25,592 nucleotides of DNA from CAZCGA01 sp964498075 (GTDB taxonomy: Bacteria; Desulfobacterota; Binatia; HRBIN30), in assembly GCA_964498075.1 (NCBI GenBank), contig CAZCGA010000098.1:1-25592 (forward strand), in the 5' to 3' direction. The notes under the pieces were generated by a model that saw nothing but the letters and a program-made list of their open reading frames with translations, had not been told where the DNA came from and made no database searches. This document shows, piece by piece, positions 7,556 through 14,481 of the stretch. The position numbers were made by a program, and so were the translations under genes. Within the stretch, counting starts at the first letter, position 1, and every line of letters begins with the position of its first letter.

Positions 7556-9303
7556 TGCTGCTGCCCTTCCGGAAAGACTCCGTCGGCGATCGACATGTGT
7601 TCAGCGCGCGCCCCATTGATGACACACATTGCTTCGTCGGCCACGTCGTTGGGGTAGCCGGCGCAACTGTCGAGTTGGTCGATGTAGTCGACGTCGTTGC
7701 GCAGGCAGGCGTTGGTGATGGCCTTGGTGGCGGCCGTCTCTGCGTTGGCGCGATGCGACACGAGGTCTTCGTTCTTGCAGTAGCCGGCCGTGCAGCGCCC
7801 ATCGTGCGTGTCGCAGTCCCGATCATCGTTGCACATGGCGGAGTAGTTGCCGGCAATGCAGTATGGGGCCGAGCACACGCCGTCGTGGTTGTCGCAATTC
7901 TGGTCCACGCTGCAGAAGTTCCCCACCATACCGGCCTTGCACGCCCCGAGTCCGGGGAGGTTCTTGATGCCCGCGTCGACGGCAACCTGACAGGTATTCG
8001 TCTCTCCCAACTGACGGTCGACGAGAGACTGGTAGGCCGTGCCGATCGCGTTTTGGCACTTCACGGCCTCGGGACTAAGGCCCGTTGGGGGACCGGCGGC
8101 GCCGTACAAGTCGGCGATCACCACTGAGCTGCTGAAGGTCTCCAAGCAGGCCAAGCAGTTCGCGACTCTGGTCCAGTCGTTCGCGCCGCCGCAGTGGCCG
8201 TATCCGTAGTAATCGCAGTCAGTGTGCGTGCTGCACGGCTGCCCGACAAACAAGCCGGCGGTGCAAGTGTTCAGCTGGCTGGCGCAGGGTGCCGGGCACG
8301 TCTTGTAGCCGAGACGCAACGGCGAGCCCTTGGGCGCGCACACGTCCTGGGCGGTCTCCCGCAGACTGTCGATCGCCGGTTGGATAGCGTACCGCGGATC
8401 CTTGGGAAACTCCGGGTCGGGCGTGATCAAGTTGCAGTTGGGGAGCGGTGTGCCGTTGAGGACGTACTTGTAGCACCGCACGAGCGACTTGATGGTGGTC
8501 GACGTCAGACGCTTCAGCTTGCTGGCCAGCGCCGAGCGACATGACCCGGCGTTCCTGAAGGGCCGCTGCGTCATGCCGATCGGGTCGATGACCACCGGCG
8601 TGATGCCGCCGATGGAGGGCAGCTCAGAATCGTCCGGGATGAAGTTAGGTTGGTCGACTCGGCTCTGAATAGTCACCGGCTTGCGGCCGCAGCGCCCGTC
8701 GCCGCTGCCCACAAATGAATCGCAGTCGGTGTCCACGGTGCATATCGTGGTGCCCGCTAGGCCCGCCGTGCAATGCAGCTTCAACGGCTTTCCCGTCTTG
8801 CGCCCGATCTTCGGTCCCTTGCAGTCGATGGACTCGAAGCAGCAGACGCGCACGTACTTCTTCGCCGGCAGCGGCGGATCGGCCTTTGGCTTCGCCGCGC
8901 GTGTCTTGACTCTCTTCTTGCAGGAGTACCCATTTTGGGTTGAGCACCAGCTCTTCGGTAGCGGGTTTGGCGGGGGCAGGTTCAGCGTGTACGGGCAGAG
9001 AAGTGTATCCGGTTGACCCCAGGCGAACGGCAGACGCGCGGTGAAGTCGTCGGCGGCCTCGTTGGGGAACACCTGGATGGCACAGGACTCGTCAAGCAGG
9101 GTTGCCGCGCTGTCCCGGACGCGAAAGGTCACGACGTCTTGCGACGCCGCGCCGGCCGCGCCGTTGAACTCGATGTCGCGGCAGTGCACCGGTGCAGCCG
9201 CGACGCGTGATGGCGTGGCGGTACACAACGCCAGCAGCGCCGCCGCCGACAGCAGACTGTGACGGACGGACCGACCTTCCCAACGCTTGTTCTGCAGAGA
9301 CAT
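7552..9303 (-). CDS. Large secreted cysteine-rich repeat protein, unknown function
   Basis: A 583-residue protein I cannot assign to a characterised family. The start is ATG at 9303, because CGAGGAGG (9308-9315 on the complement) lies four bases upstream. A signal peptide is evident (hydrophobic LLSAAALLALCTA, likely cleavage near VAA-APV at residue 36-37), so it is exported. Mature protein is very Cys-rich. Four copies of a short module of the form C-x-A-G-x(3-4)-C-x(5)-C-D-x(n)-G-x-C are visible, for example CTAGLFVGQPC and CKAGMVGNFC. They lie roughly at 8687-8775, 8190-8270, 7870-7950 and 7783-7862. Between them are helical-looking stretches bounded by Cys (around CRSALASKLKRL and CQNAIGTAYQSL). 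Two copies of the same short module occur in the divergently transcribed DUF4215 protein. Extracellular surface or matrix role is inference. Confidence 0.8.
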   Translation of the reverse strand: MSLQNKRWEGRSVRHSLLSAAALLALCTATPSRVAAAPVHCRDIEFNGAAGAASQDVVTFRVRDSAATLLDESCAIQVFPNEAADDFTARLPFAWGQPDTLLCPYTLNLPPPNPLPKSWCSTQNGYSCKKRVKTRAAKPKADPPLPAKKYVRVCCFESIDCKGPKIGRKTGKPLKLHCTAGLAGTTICTVDTDCDSFVGSGDGRCGRKPVTIQSRVDQPNFIPDDSELPSIGGITPVVIDPIGMTQRPFRNAGSCRSALASKLKRLTSTTIKSLVRCYKYVLNGTPLPNCNLITPDPEFPKDPRYAIQPAIDSLRETAQDVCAPKGSPLRLGYKTCPAPCASQLNTCTAGLFVGQPCSTHTDCDYYGYGHCGGANDWTRVANCLACLETFSSSVVIADLYGAAGPPTGLSPEAVKCQNAIGTAYQSLVDRQLGETNTCQVAVDAGIKNLPGLGACKAGMVGNFCSVDQNCDNHDGVCSAPYCIAGNYSAMCNDDRDCDTHDGRCTAGYCKNEDLVSHRANAETAATKAITNACLRNDVDYIDQLDSCAGYPNDVADEAMCVINGARAEHMSIADGVFPEGQQH

Positions 9304-9370
9304 GGTACCTCCTCGTCGGAGTCCCGCAGCCTCGCTCAAATCGGAATGCCCCTACGCCCCCGACGTGCAC

Positions 9371-9400
9371 TGTGTACGCGAGACAGGGTAGCGATGTCAA
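9371..9400 (-). promoter_or_regulatory. Candidate sigma70-type promoter for the cysteine-rich secreted protein
   Basis: On the minus strand a perfect TTGACA (9395-9400) is followed after 18 bases by TACACA (9371-9376), a poor -10. It would start transcription roughly 60 bases before the ATG at 9303. The -35 is convincing by eye, the -10 is not. Confidence 0.35.
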
Positions 9401-9493
9401 TATCCAACGCGAGGGTTGTGCAAGATCGGCGCTGGCGAATTGTGACGTCGGACGGCACATTATGACGCTCGTCCGCAAGCCGTCACTTTCTGT

Positions 9494-9523
9494 TTGACAG
9501 CAGGGCTGCCACAACGGTATGGA
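9494..9523 (+). promoter_or_regulatory. Candidate sigma70-type promoter for the DUF4215 repeat protein
   Basis: A perfect TTGACA (9494-9499) is followed after 18 bases by TATGGA (9518-9523). Transcription would begin near 9530, about 50 bases before the ATG at 9578, which has its own AGGAGG at 9565-9570. Together with the opposite-facing candidate at 9371-9400, it makes the 274-bp gap a divergent control region. Confidence 0.4.
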
Positions 9524-9577
9524 GCGACTGCCTCGGTGCGCTGGTTCCGCGCCGCTTTGGGGGCAGGAGGAATCATC

Positions 9578-12500
9578 ATGGCGTCGTATGCTCACGCGGG
9601 TTCGGGCTCGAAGTTGCGGCTCTGCTGGAGGGCGCCGCGCCTGCTCCTCGGCGCCGCGTTCGGCCTCGCATTCCTGTCGAACGCCTCTCGTGCACAGGAC
9701 TTTCAGAAGGTGCCTGTGGGCAATGGGGTGGCGGACTCGGCCTGCGTGTACGCCGGCGCCAACGGCAAGATCAACTCAACCCCGGTCGGCGATGATCACG
9801 TCTTCGGGCTTTTCATCCTGTCGGGTCCCAATGGCATCTGTGAAACCCCGCTGGGCGGCGACGACATACGGCCGGGGAACGGCGTGACGCTGAACTCCGG
9901 CGTGCCGTTCGCGGCAATCATTCTGCCAGGGCAAGCGGGGAGCAATGACGGAATCTGTAACGACACGATCGTCGCGCAAGGTGACGATGTGGTGCGGGTC
10001 GGCGCTGGGAAGAGCGACCCGAGCCGCATCGCGATCTCCGACCCGATCGGGGGCAACGGAGTCATCGACTCGACCCCGGGCGGTGATGACGTCCTGACCG
10101 CGGTGATTTGCCCGGGGCCCGACTCCACCATCCAGACGATCCGCGATTCCGCCGACGAGGTGTCGGTGACCAGCCCACTCTGCTTTGTCTGCGCCGGATC
10201 GCGCTCGTGCATCATCCCCGGGAGCGACGGAATCCTGCAAACCGTTCCTGACCCGGCCGACGTGCTGGTGCCCTTCATCTCCACGGGGGCGAACGGGATC
10301 TCGGAAAGCGTCGCGCAGGGTGATGACTTTCAGCAGCTCCCCGTCGGCAAAGGTGCCGACGACACGGTCTGTGTCGACGCCGGGCCCGACGGCATCGCCC
10401 AGACCAGCCTCTGCGGCAACGGCGTCACCGACATCGAAGAAGACGGAATCCTCGGCAACACGGAGTGCGACGACGGCAACAACATGTCGGGCGACGGCTG
10501 CAACGCCGTCTGTCGCCCGGAGTTCTGCGGCGACGGAGTTGTCCAAGCGGCCCTCGGAGAGGACTGCGACGATCGCAACATCAACAACAAGGACGACTGT
10601 CTCAACACCTGCCAGCTCGCGAGCTGCGGCGACGGCTACGTCCATAGCCAGGGGACGCCGCCCTACGAACAGTGCGAGCCGCCGAACACGCCCACCTGTT
10701 CCGCGACCTGTCAAACCGCCACGCCCCCGGGCTGCGGCGACGGGATCATCCAACCCGGCGCCCCCTTCTTCGAAGAATGCGACGACGCCAACATCAACAA
10801 CAAGGACGACTGTGTGGCGTGCAAGCTGCCGACGTGCGGCGATGGCTTCGTGCACAGCCTGGGCACACCGCCCTTCGAGCAGTGCGAGCCGCCGAACACC
10901 GCGACCTGCGACGCCACCTGCATGGCCTTGCCGTTCTGCGGCGACGGCATCGTGCAGCCTGGGCGCGGCGAGCAGTGTGACGACCACAACACCAACAACC
11001 GCGATGACTGTGTGTATGCCACCGACTGCAAGCTCGCCGTCTGCGGGGATGGCTTCGTGCACAGCGTCGGCACGCCGCCCTTCGAGCAGTGCGAGCCGCC
11101 GAACACTGCCACCTGTAACGCCAGCTGCCAGACCATTGTGCCGCCAGAGTGCGGCGACGGCATAGTCAATGGGGGGGATCAATGCGACGACGGCAACAGC
11201 GACAATCGTGATGACTGCGTCCTCGGGTGTCGAGTCCCGACGTGCGGCGACGGCTACGTCCATAGCGAGGGGACCGCGCCGTTCGAGCAGTGCGAGCCGC
11301 CGAACAGCACCACGTGCGATGCCAACTGCCAGAAGCTGCCGTACTGCGGCGACGGGATCGTGCAGGCTGATCTCGGCGAGCAATGCGACGACGGCAACAC
11401 CCGCAACGACGACGCCTGCGTTCTCGGCTGCAAGATGGCGACGTGCAGCGACGGCTACGTGCGCCGCGGCGTCGAGGAATGCGAGCCGCCCAACAGCGCC
11501 ACCTGCGACGCCAACTGTCTGTCGATCAAGTCGGCGGAGTGCGGCGACGGTGTCGTCGATCCCGGTGAGGAATGCGACGACGGCAACGTGAGCAACAAGG
11601 ACGATTGCCCCACCAACTGCAAGCTGGCCACCTGCGGCGACGGGTTCGTGCACACCAAAGGCACCCCGCCCTTCGAGGAGTGCGACGACGCCAACACCGC
11701 ACCGGGCGACGGCTGCAGCCCGACGTGCACCAATGAATGCGGCAACGGCGTGATCGACGGCGGCTGCTCCCAAGGCCGCGTGGGCGAGGCATGCCAGAGC
11801 GATAGCGACTGCGATACCACGCTCGGGGCGGATGACGGCGCGTGCGTCACCGAAGAGTGTGACCCGGGCGCGGCGCAGCTCTGCGCCCCCGGCCCGCAAG
11901 TGTGTTCCAAGGTGTGCAAGATCCCCGAGTGCGGTAACGGCGAACTGGAGTGCGACGAGGAATGCGACCTGGGCGCCGACAATCTGGTTCCCGGCAGGGG
12001 CTGTACCGCCGCCTGCAAGCGCAACCTGGTCGGGCACAACGAGATGCGCGGGCCCCGCGAATGCGCCGGCGCCTGGACGCTCGACAACCCGCCGCGCAAG
12101 GTCAGCCACCGCCTGCAGGCCTGCCACGACGGCGCGACGGGTGACCTCGATTCCATCAGCGGCCAGTGCACGTTCCACGTCGGTGTCTGCCTCGACCGCC
12201 CGGGCGTGCGTGGCTGCACCGCCAATGGCGTGGTGTCGTTCGACATGCTGGGGTTCAATGTGAACAAGGCGGAGCAGGCGGCGGACGTGCAGCACCTGAC
12301 CGACGCGATCGCACAAATGGCACCCAACGCCTCCAGCGTTCCCGGCCGCTGCCGCGTGGGCTTGAAGGGGAAGGTCTGCTCGGCGGATATCGAGTGCGAC
12401 GCCGCCTTCGGTTCCCTCAAGGGCCGCTGCGACATCGGCACGGGCGTGCTGTTCTCCCCGGCGCTTACCTTCAACGCCTGCACGGCGGGGGTCGACGTCG

Positions 12501-12598
12501 TGGTGAAGGCCGGCGACACGCTCCGCTTGCGGGCGCGTGTGCGCCCGGTCACCGGGCTGATGGACGAGGACCGGCTCTACCTGGTGTGCCGCCGGTAG
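9578..12598 (+). CDS. Secreted DUF4215 (Myxococcus cysteine-rich repeat) protein with N-terminal GDD repeats
   Basis: A 1006-residue secreted modular protein. ATG at 9578 is chosen for the AGGAGG seven bases upstream (9565-9570); a TTG at 9494 would add 28 residues but falls inside a promoter-like -35. The signal peptide has a hydrophobic core (RLLLGAAFGLAFL) and probable cleavage after SRA at residue 39. Residues about 42-277 hold repeats built on G-x-NG-I-x(2)-T/S-x(2-3)-GDD; the first (residue 42) and last (251) copies are close relatives (FQKVPVGNGVADSAC, FQQLPVGKGADDTVC). Residues about 278-810 are tandem DUF4215/Myxo disulfide repeats (CGDGIVQPG, EQCDDGN, DDC). The last 195 residues are a unique Cys-containing domain carrying RCRVGLKGKVCSADIECD, the module shared with the divergent neighbour. 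DUF4215 proteins are usually surface-exposed; substrate or partner is unknown. Confidence 0.88.
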   Translation: MASYAHAGSGSKLRLCWRAPRLLLGAAFGLAFLSNASRAQDFQKVPVGNGVADSACVYAGANGKINSTPVGDDHVFGLFILSGPNGICETPLGGDDIRPGNGVTLNSGVPFAAIILPGQAGSNDGICNDTIVAQGDDVVRVGAGKSDPSRIAISDPIGGNGVIDSTPGGDDVLTAVICPGPDSTIQTIRDSADEVSVTSPLCFVCAGSRSCIIPGSDGILQTVPDPADVLVPFISTGANGISESVAQGDDFQQLPVGKGADDTVCVDAGPDGIAQTSLCGNGVTDIEEDGILGNTECDDGNNMSGDGCNAVCRPEFCGDGVVQAALGEDCDDRNINNKDDCLNTCQLASCGDGYVHSQGTPPYEQCEPPNTPTCSATCQTATPPGCGDGIIQPGAPFFEECDDANINNKDDCVACKLPTCGDGFVHSLGTPPFEQCEPPNTATCDATCMALPFCGDGIVQPGRGEQCDDHNTNNRDDCVYATDCKLAVCGDGFVHSVGTPPFEQCEPPNTATCNASCQTIVPPECGDGIVNGGDQCDDGNSDNRDDCVLGCRVPTCGDGYVHSEGTAPFEQCEPPNSTTCDANCQKLPYCGDGIVQADLGEQCDDGNTRNDDACVLGCKMATCSDGYVRRGVEECEPPNSATCDANCLSIKSAECGDGVVDPGEECDDGNVSNKDDCPTNCKLATCGDGFVHTKGTPPFEECDDANTAPGDGCSPTCTNECGNGVIDGGCSQGRVGEACQSDSDCDTTLGADDGACVTEECDPGAAQLCAPGPQVCSKVCKIPECGNGELECDEECDLGADNLVPGRGCTAACKRNLVGHNEMRGPRECAGAWTLDNPPRKVSHRLQACHDGATGDLDSISGQCTFHVGVCLDRPGVRGCTANGVVSFDMLGFNVNKAEQAADVQHLTDAIAQMAPNASSVPGRCRVGLKGKVCSADIECDAAFGSLKGRCDIGTGVLFSPALTFNACTAGVDVVVKAGDTLRLRARVRPVTGLMDEDRLYLVCRR
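10625..11700 (+). repeat. In-gene tandem repeat, about 190-210 bp period, encoding paired DUF4215 units
   Basis: Near-identical blocks beginning TGCGGCGAYGGSTWCGTSCA occur at 10625, 10835, 11042, 11243, 11444 (diverged) and 11633. Spacings are 210, 207, 201, 201 and 189 bp, all multiples of three. Each unit codes for CGDGFVHSxGTPPFEQCEPP followed by a second CGDGIV-EQCDDGN half. The last unit switches to EECDDAN. Confidence 0.85.
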
Positions 12599-13022
12599 CC
12601 GGCGGCCAACCGGGAGGGCAGGGAAGCGGAGCCAGATCCGGCGGCACGAACCGCAGCTTGGCTTCCGGCGAAAGCATGCGCTGGCGCGTATAAAACAGCC
12701 GCGGCAGCGTCCGCGTCAGCAGGTGCGGATTCGCGGCACAGAAGTCGATCGAGCTGGCACCGGCGCCGGCCGATTGGATCGTCGCCCAGATCAAACACAT
12801 GAACGTGCACGTCAGCGTTTCGTGGTAACCCATCTCGACGCCGTCAACGATCCCGAGGGCGGCGTTGAGCGTCCGAATGCCGGCGCCCATCTTCGCCAGC
12901 GCCGCCGGGAACGGATCGCGTTGCAGATGCAGCCAGGCGACCCGCACATGCGCCTGGTGCGTCCACTCCGGCTTTTCAATCGTGCAGCCTTCAAACGCGT
13001 CGAGCAATGCGGCGTCGTCCAC
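12549..13022 (-). CDS. Conserved protein with WTHxAH and GYHET motifs, unknown function
   Basis: A 157-residue protein that I recognise only as an uncharacterised conserved family. The GTG start at 13022 is chosen because AGAAGGGG lies about nine bases upstream and the similarity to the family begins there (VDDAALLDAFEGC). Conserved-looking features are EWTHQAHVRVAWLHL near the N-terminus, MGYHETLT in the middle and RLFYTRQRMLSPEAKLRFVPPDLAPLP at the end. Two His-containing motifs, WTHxAH and GYHET, could form a metal or ligand site, but this is inference. It is probably cytoplasmic, with no signal peptide. The last 50 bp overlap the 3' end of the convergent DUF4215 gene; the Pro/Gly-rich final 20 residues fall largely there and may be a poorly constrained tail. 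An in-frame extension upstream of the GTG would overlap the divergent flavoprotein gene and looks non-coding. Confidence 0.7.
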   Translation of the reverse strand: MDDAALLDAFEGCTIEKPEWTHQAHVRVAWLHLQRDPFPAALAKMGAGIRTLNAALGIVDGVEMGYHETLTCTFMCLIWATIQSAGAGASSIDFCAANPHLLTRTLPRLFYTRQRMLSPEAKLRFVPPDLAPLPCPPGWPPATGGTPGRAGPRPSAR

Positions 13023-13083
13023 CGTTGAACCCCTTCTGAGCTGACGACTCTCTGGCGAGCTCACACCAGCAGGCGTGCCATGC

Positions 13084-14412
13084 ATGGCCAAGGCGCGCGC
13101 TGAATGCAAGTCTGTATGCCCTGTGACCGATGCGTGTGACATTGCCGTCGTTGGCGCCGGTGCGGCGGGACTGGCGGCCGGGATCTTCGCCGCCGAGGCG
13201 TCGGAGCGCGCTGCCGGCGCGGGACGGTCCGCGCGCATTGTCCTCCTGGACGGCGCCAAGAAGATCGGCGCGAAGATCCTCATCTCCGGCGGCGGGCGGT
13301 GCAATGTCACCCACGATGCCATTCGCCCCGAGGACTTCAACGGCTCGCGGCACGTGGTGCGGAACATCCTCGCCGCGTTCGATGAGCAGGCAACGGTGCG
13401 TTGGTTCGCAGGGCTCGGGGTGCCGCTGAAGCGCGAAGCCACCGGCAAGCTGTTTCCGGTCACGGACAGCGCCGGCACCGTCCTCGAGGCACTGCGCGGG
13501 CGCTGCGACGCCCTCGGGGTCAGCATCCTGGCTGCACATCACGTGCACGACGTGCGGCGCGCCGGGCCAGCGGGCTTCGTCGTCGAGCATGGGCACGGCG
13601 TGCTCGACGCGCAACGCGTCGTCATGGCGACCGGCGGCCGCTCGCTGCCCCGCACCGGCAGCGACGGCACGGGTTGGGAGATCGTGCGCCGACTCGGCCA
13701 CAGCGTCAGCGAGACCGATCCGGCCCTGGTTCCGCTGGTGCTGCAGAAGGGGCACCCACACGCTTTCCACGCTGACCTGTCCGGAGTTTCACAGCCGGTG
13801 GAGCTGTCGACGTTCGCGGACGGCAAGCGGATCGACCGGCGCAGCGGCAGCATGCTGTGGACGCACTTCGGCGTCAGCGGGCCCGTCGTCATGGACGCCA
13901 GCCGGCATTGGGTCATCGCGCGCCGCCGCGGAGGGCCGGTGGAGATGCGGTGCAGCTTCTTTCCGGGGCGGAGCCTTGAGGACGTCGAGCGCGGGCTCAT
14001 CGAAGCGGCGGCATCACGGCCGCGCCTCTCGGTTGCGCGCCGGTTGGCCCAAGACCTTCCTGACCGACTGGTGGCGGCGCTGCTGCGCGTCGCGGACATC
14101 GATCCCGCGCTGCGCGTCAGCCAGCTCGCGCGGGCGCAGCGGCGACGGCTGGTGCACGCGCTGACGGCCTTCGTACTCCCGGTCGAGCGCGAGCGCGGGT
14201 GGGACTTTGCCGAGGCAACGGCCGGCGGCGTGCCACTGGACGAGATCGACTATCGCACCATGGCATCGCGCCAGGTCGCGGGACTTTACCTGATCGGTGA
14301 GATGCTGGACTGCGACGGGCGCATCGGCGGCTTCAACTTCCAATGGGCCTGGGCGACTGGCCATTTGGGCGGCAGAGCCGCAGCACGGTCGCTCGCGAGC
14401 GTGGAACGCTGA
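13084..14412 (+). CDS. NAD(P)/FAD-dependent oxidoreductase, BaiN/HI0933 family
   Basis: A 442-residue flavoprotein of the BaiN/RdsA/HI0933 (YhiN) family. The FAD dinucleotide fold is at the N-terminus (DIAVVGAGAAGLAAG). It is followed by the family-specific GGGRCNVTHD, GKLFPVTDSAGTVLEALR, VMATGGRSLPRTGSDGTGW and the C-terminal FAD-closing segment GEMLDCDGRIGGFNFQWAWA. Members are cytoplasmic; BaiN acts in bile-acid dehydroxylation in gut bacteria, but most homologues have no known substrate, so that role should not be assumed. Start is uncertain: GTG 13075, ATG 13084 and GTG 13123 are all in frame, and the family usually begins just before DIAVVG, which favours a late start. The gene is divergent from the small WTHxAH gene and lies about 70 bp before the deacylase gene. 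Confidence 0.9.
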   Translation: MAKARAECKSVCPVTDACDIAVVGAGAAGLAAGIFAAEASERAAGAGRSARIVLLDGAKKIGAKILISGGGRCNVTHDAIRPEDFNGSRHVVRNILAAFDEQATVRWFAGLGVPLKREATGKLFPVTDSAGTVLEALRGRCDALGVSILAAHHVHDVRRAGPAGFVVEHGHGVLDAQRVVMATGGRSLPRTGSDGTGWEIVRRLGHSVSETDPALVPLVLQKGHPHAFHADLSGVSQPVELSTFADGKRIDRRSGSMLWTHFGVSGPVVMDASRHWVIARRRGGPVEMRCSFFPGRSLEDVERGLIEAAASRPRLSVARRLAQDLPDRLVAALLRVADIDPALRVSQLARAQRRRLVHALTAFVLPVERERGWDFAEATAGGVPLDEIDYRTMASRQVAGLYLIGEMLDCDGRIGGFNFQWAWATGHLGGRAAARSLASVER

Positions 14413-14481
14413 GACCCGCGCAGCGACGATTGCGGCGCGCGTCGGCTCCGTGGCATGGTCAGCCGCAAGGAGGCGATGTGC

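Noticed and set aside
6784..8127. Open frame of 447 codons on + spanning the malQ 3' end and the cysteine-rich gene
   Set aside because: It is out of frame with malQ and antisense to a signal-peptide protein; the translation is Arg/Ala-rich without family features.
9494..9577. TTG start adding 28 residues to the DUF4215 protein
   Set aside because: The TTG is part of a TTGACA box and there is no Shine-Dalgarno sequence; ATG 9578 has AGGAGG seven bases upstream and begins a plausible signal peptide.
10625..11700. Possible CRISPR-like array
   Set aside because: Repeats are about 200 bp apart, in-frame and coding, with no short unique spacers. They encode DUF4215 units.
9776..12316. Long open frame of 846 codons antisense to the DUF4215 gene
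   Set aside because: It is a shadow of the repetitive, GC-rich DUF4215 coding region. The translation is low-complexity Ala/Val/Arg-rich with no recognisable domain, while the + strand has a signal peptide and clear family repeats.
13023..13526. Upstream extension of the WTHxAH gene in the same frame
   Set aside because: It would lie antisense to the start of the flavoprotein gene and translates to Ser/Arg/Pro-rich sequence without family similarity; GTG 13022 has a ribosome binding site.
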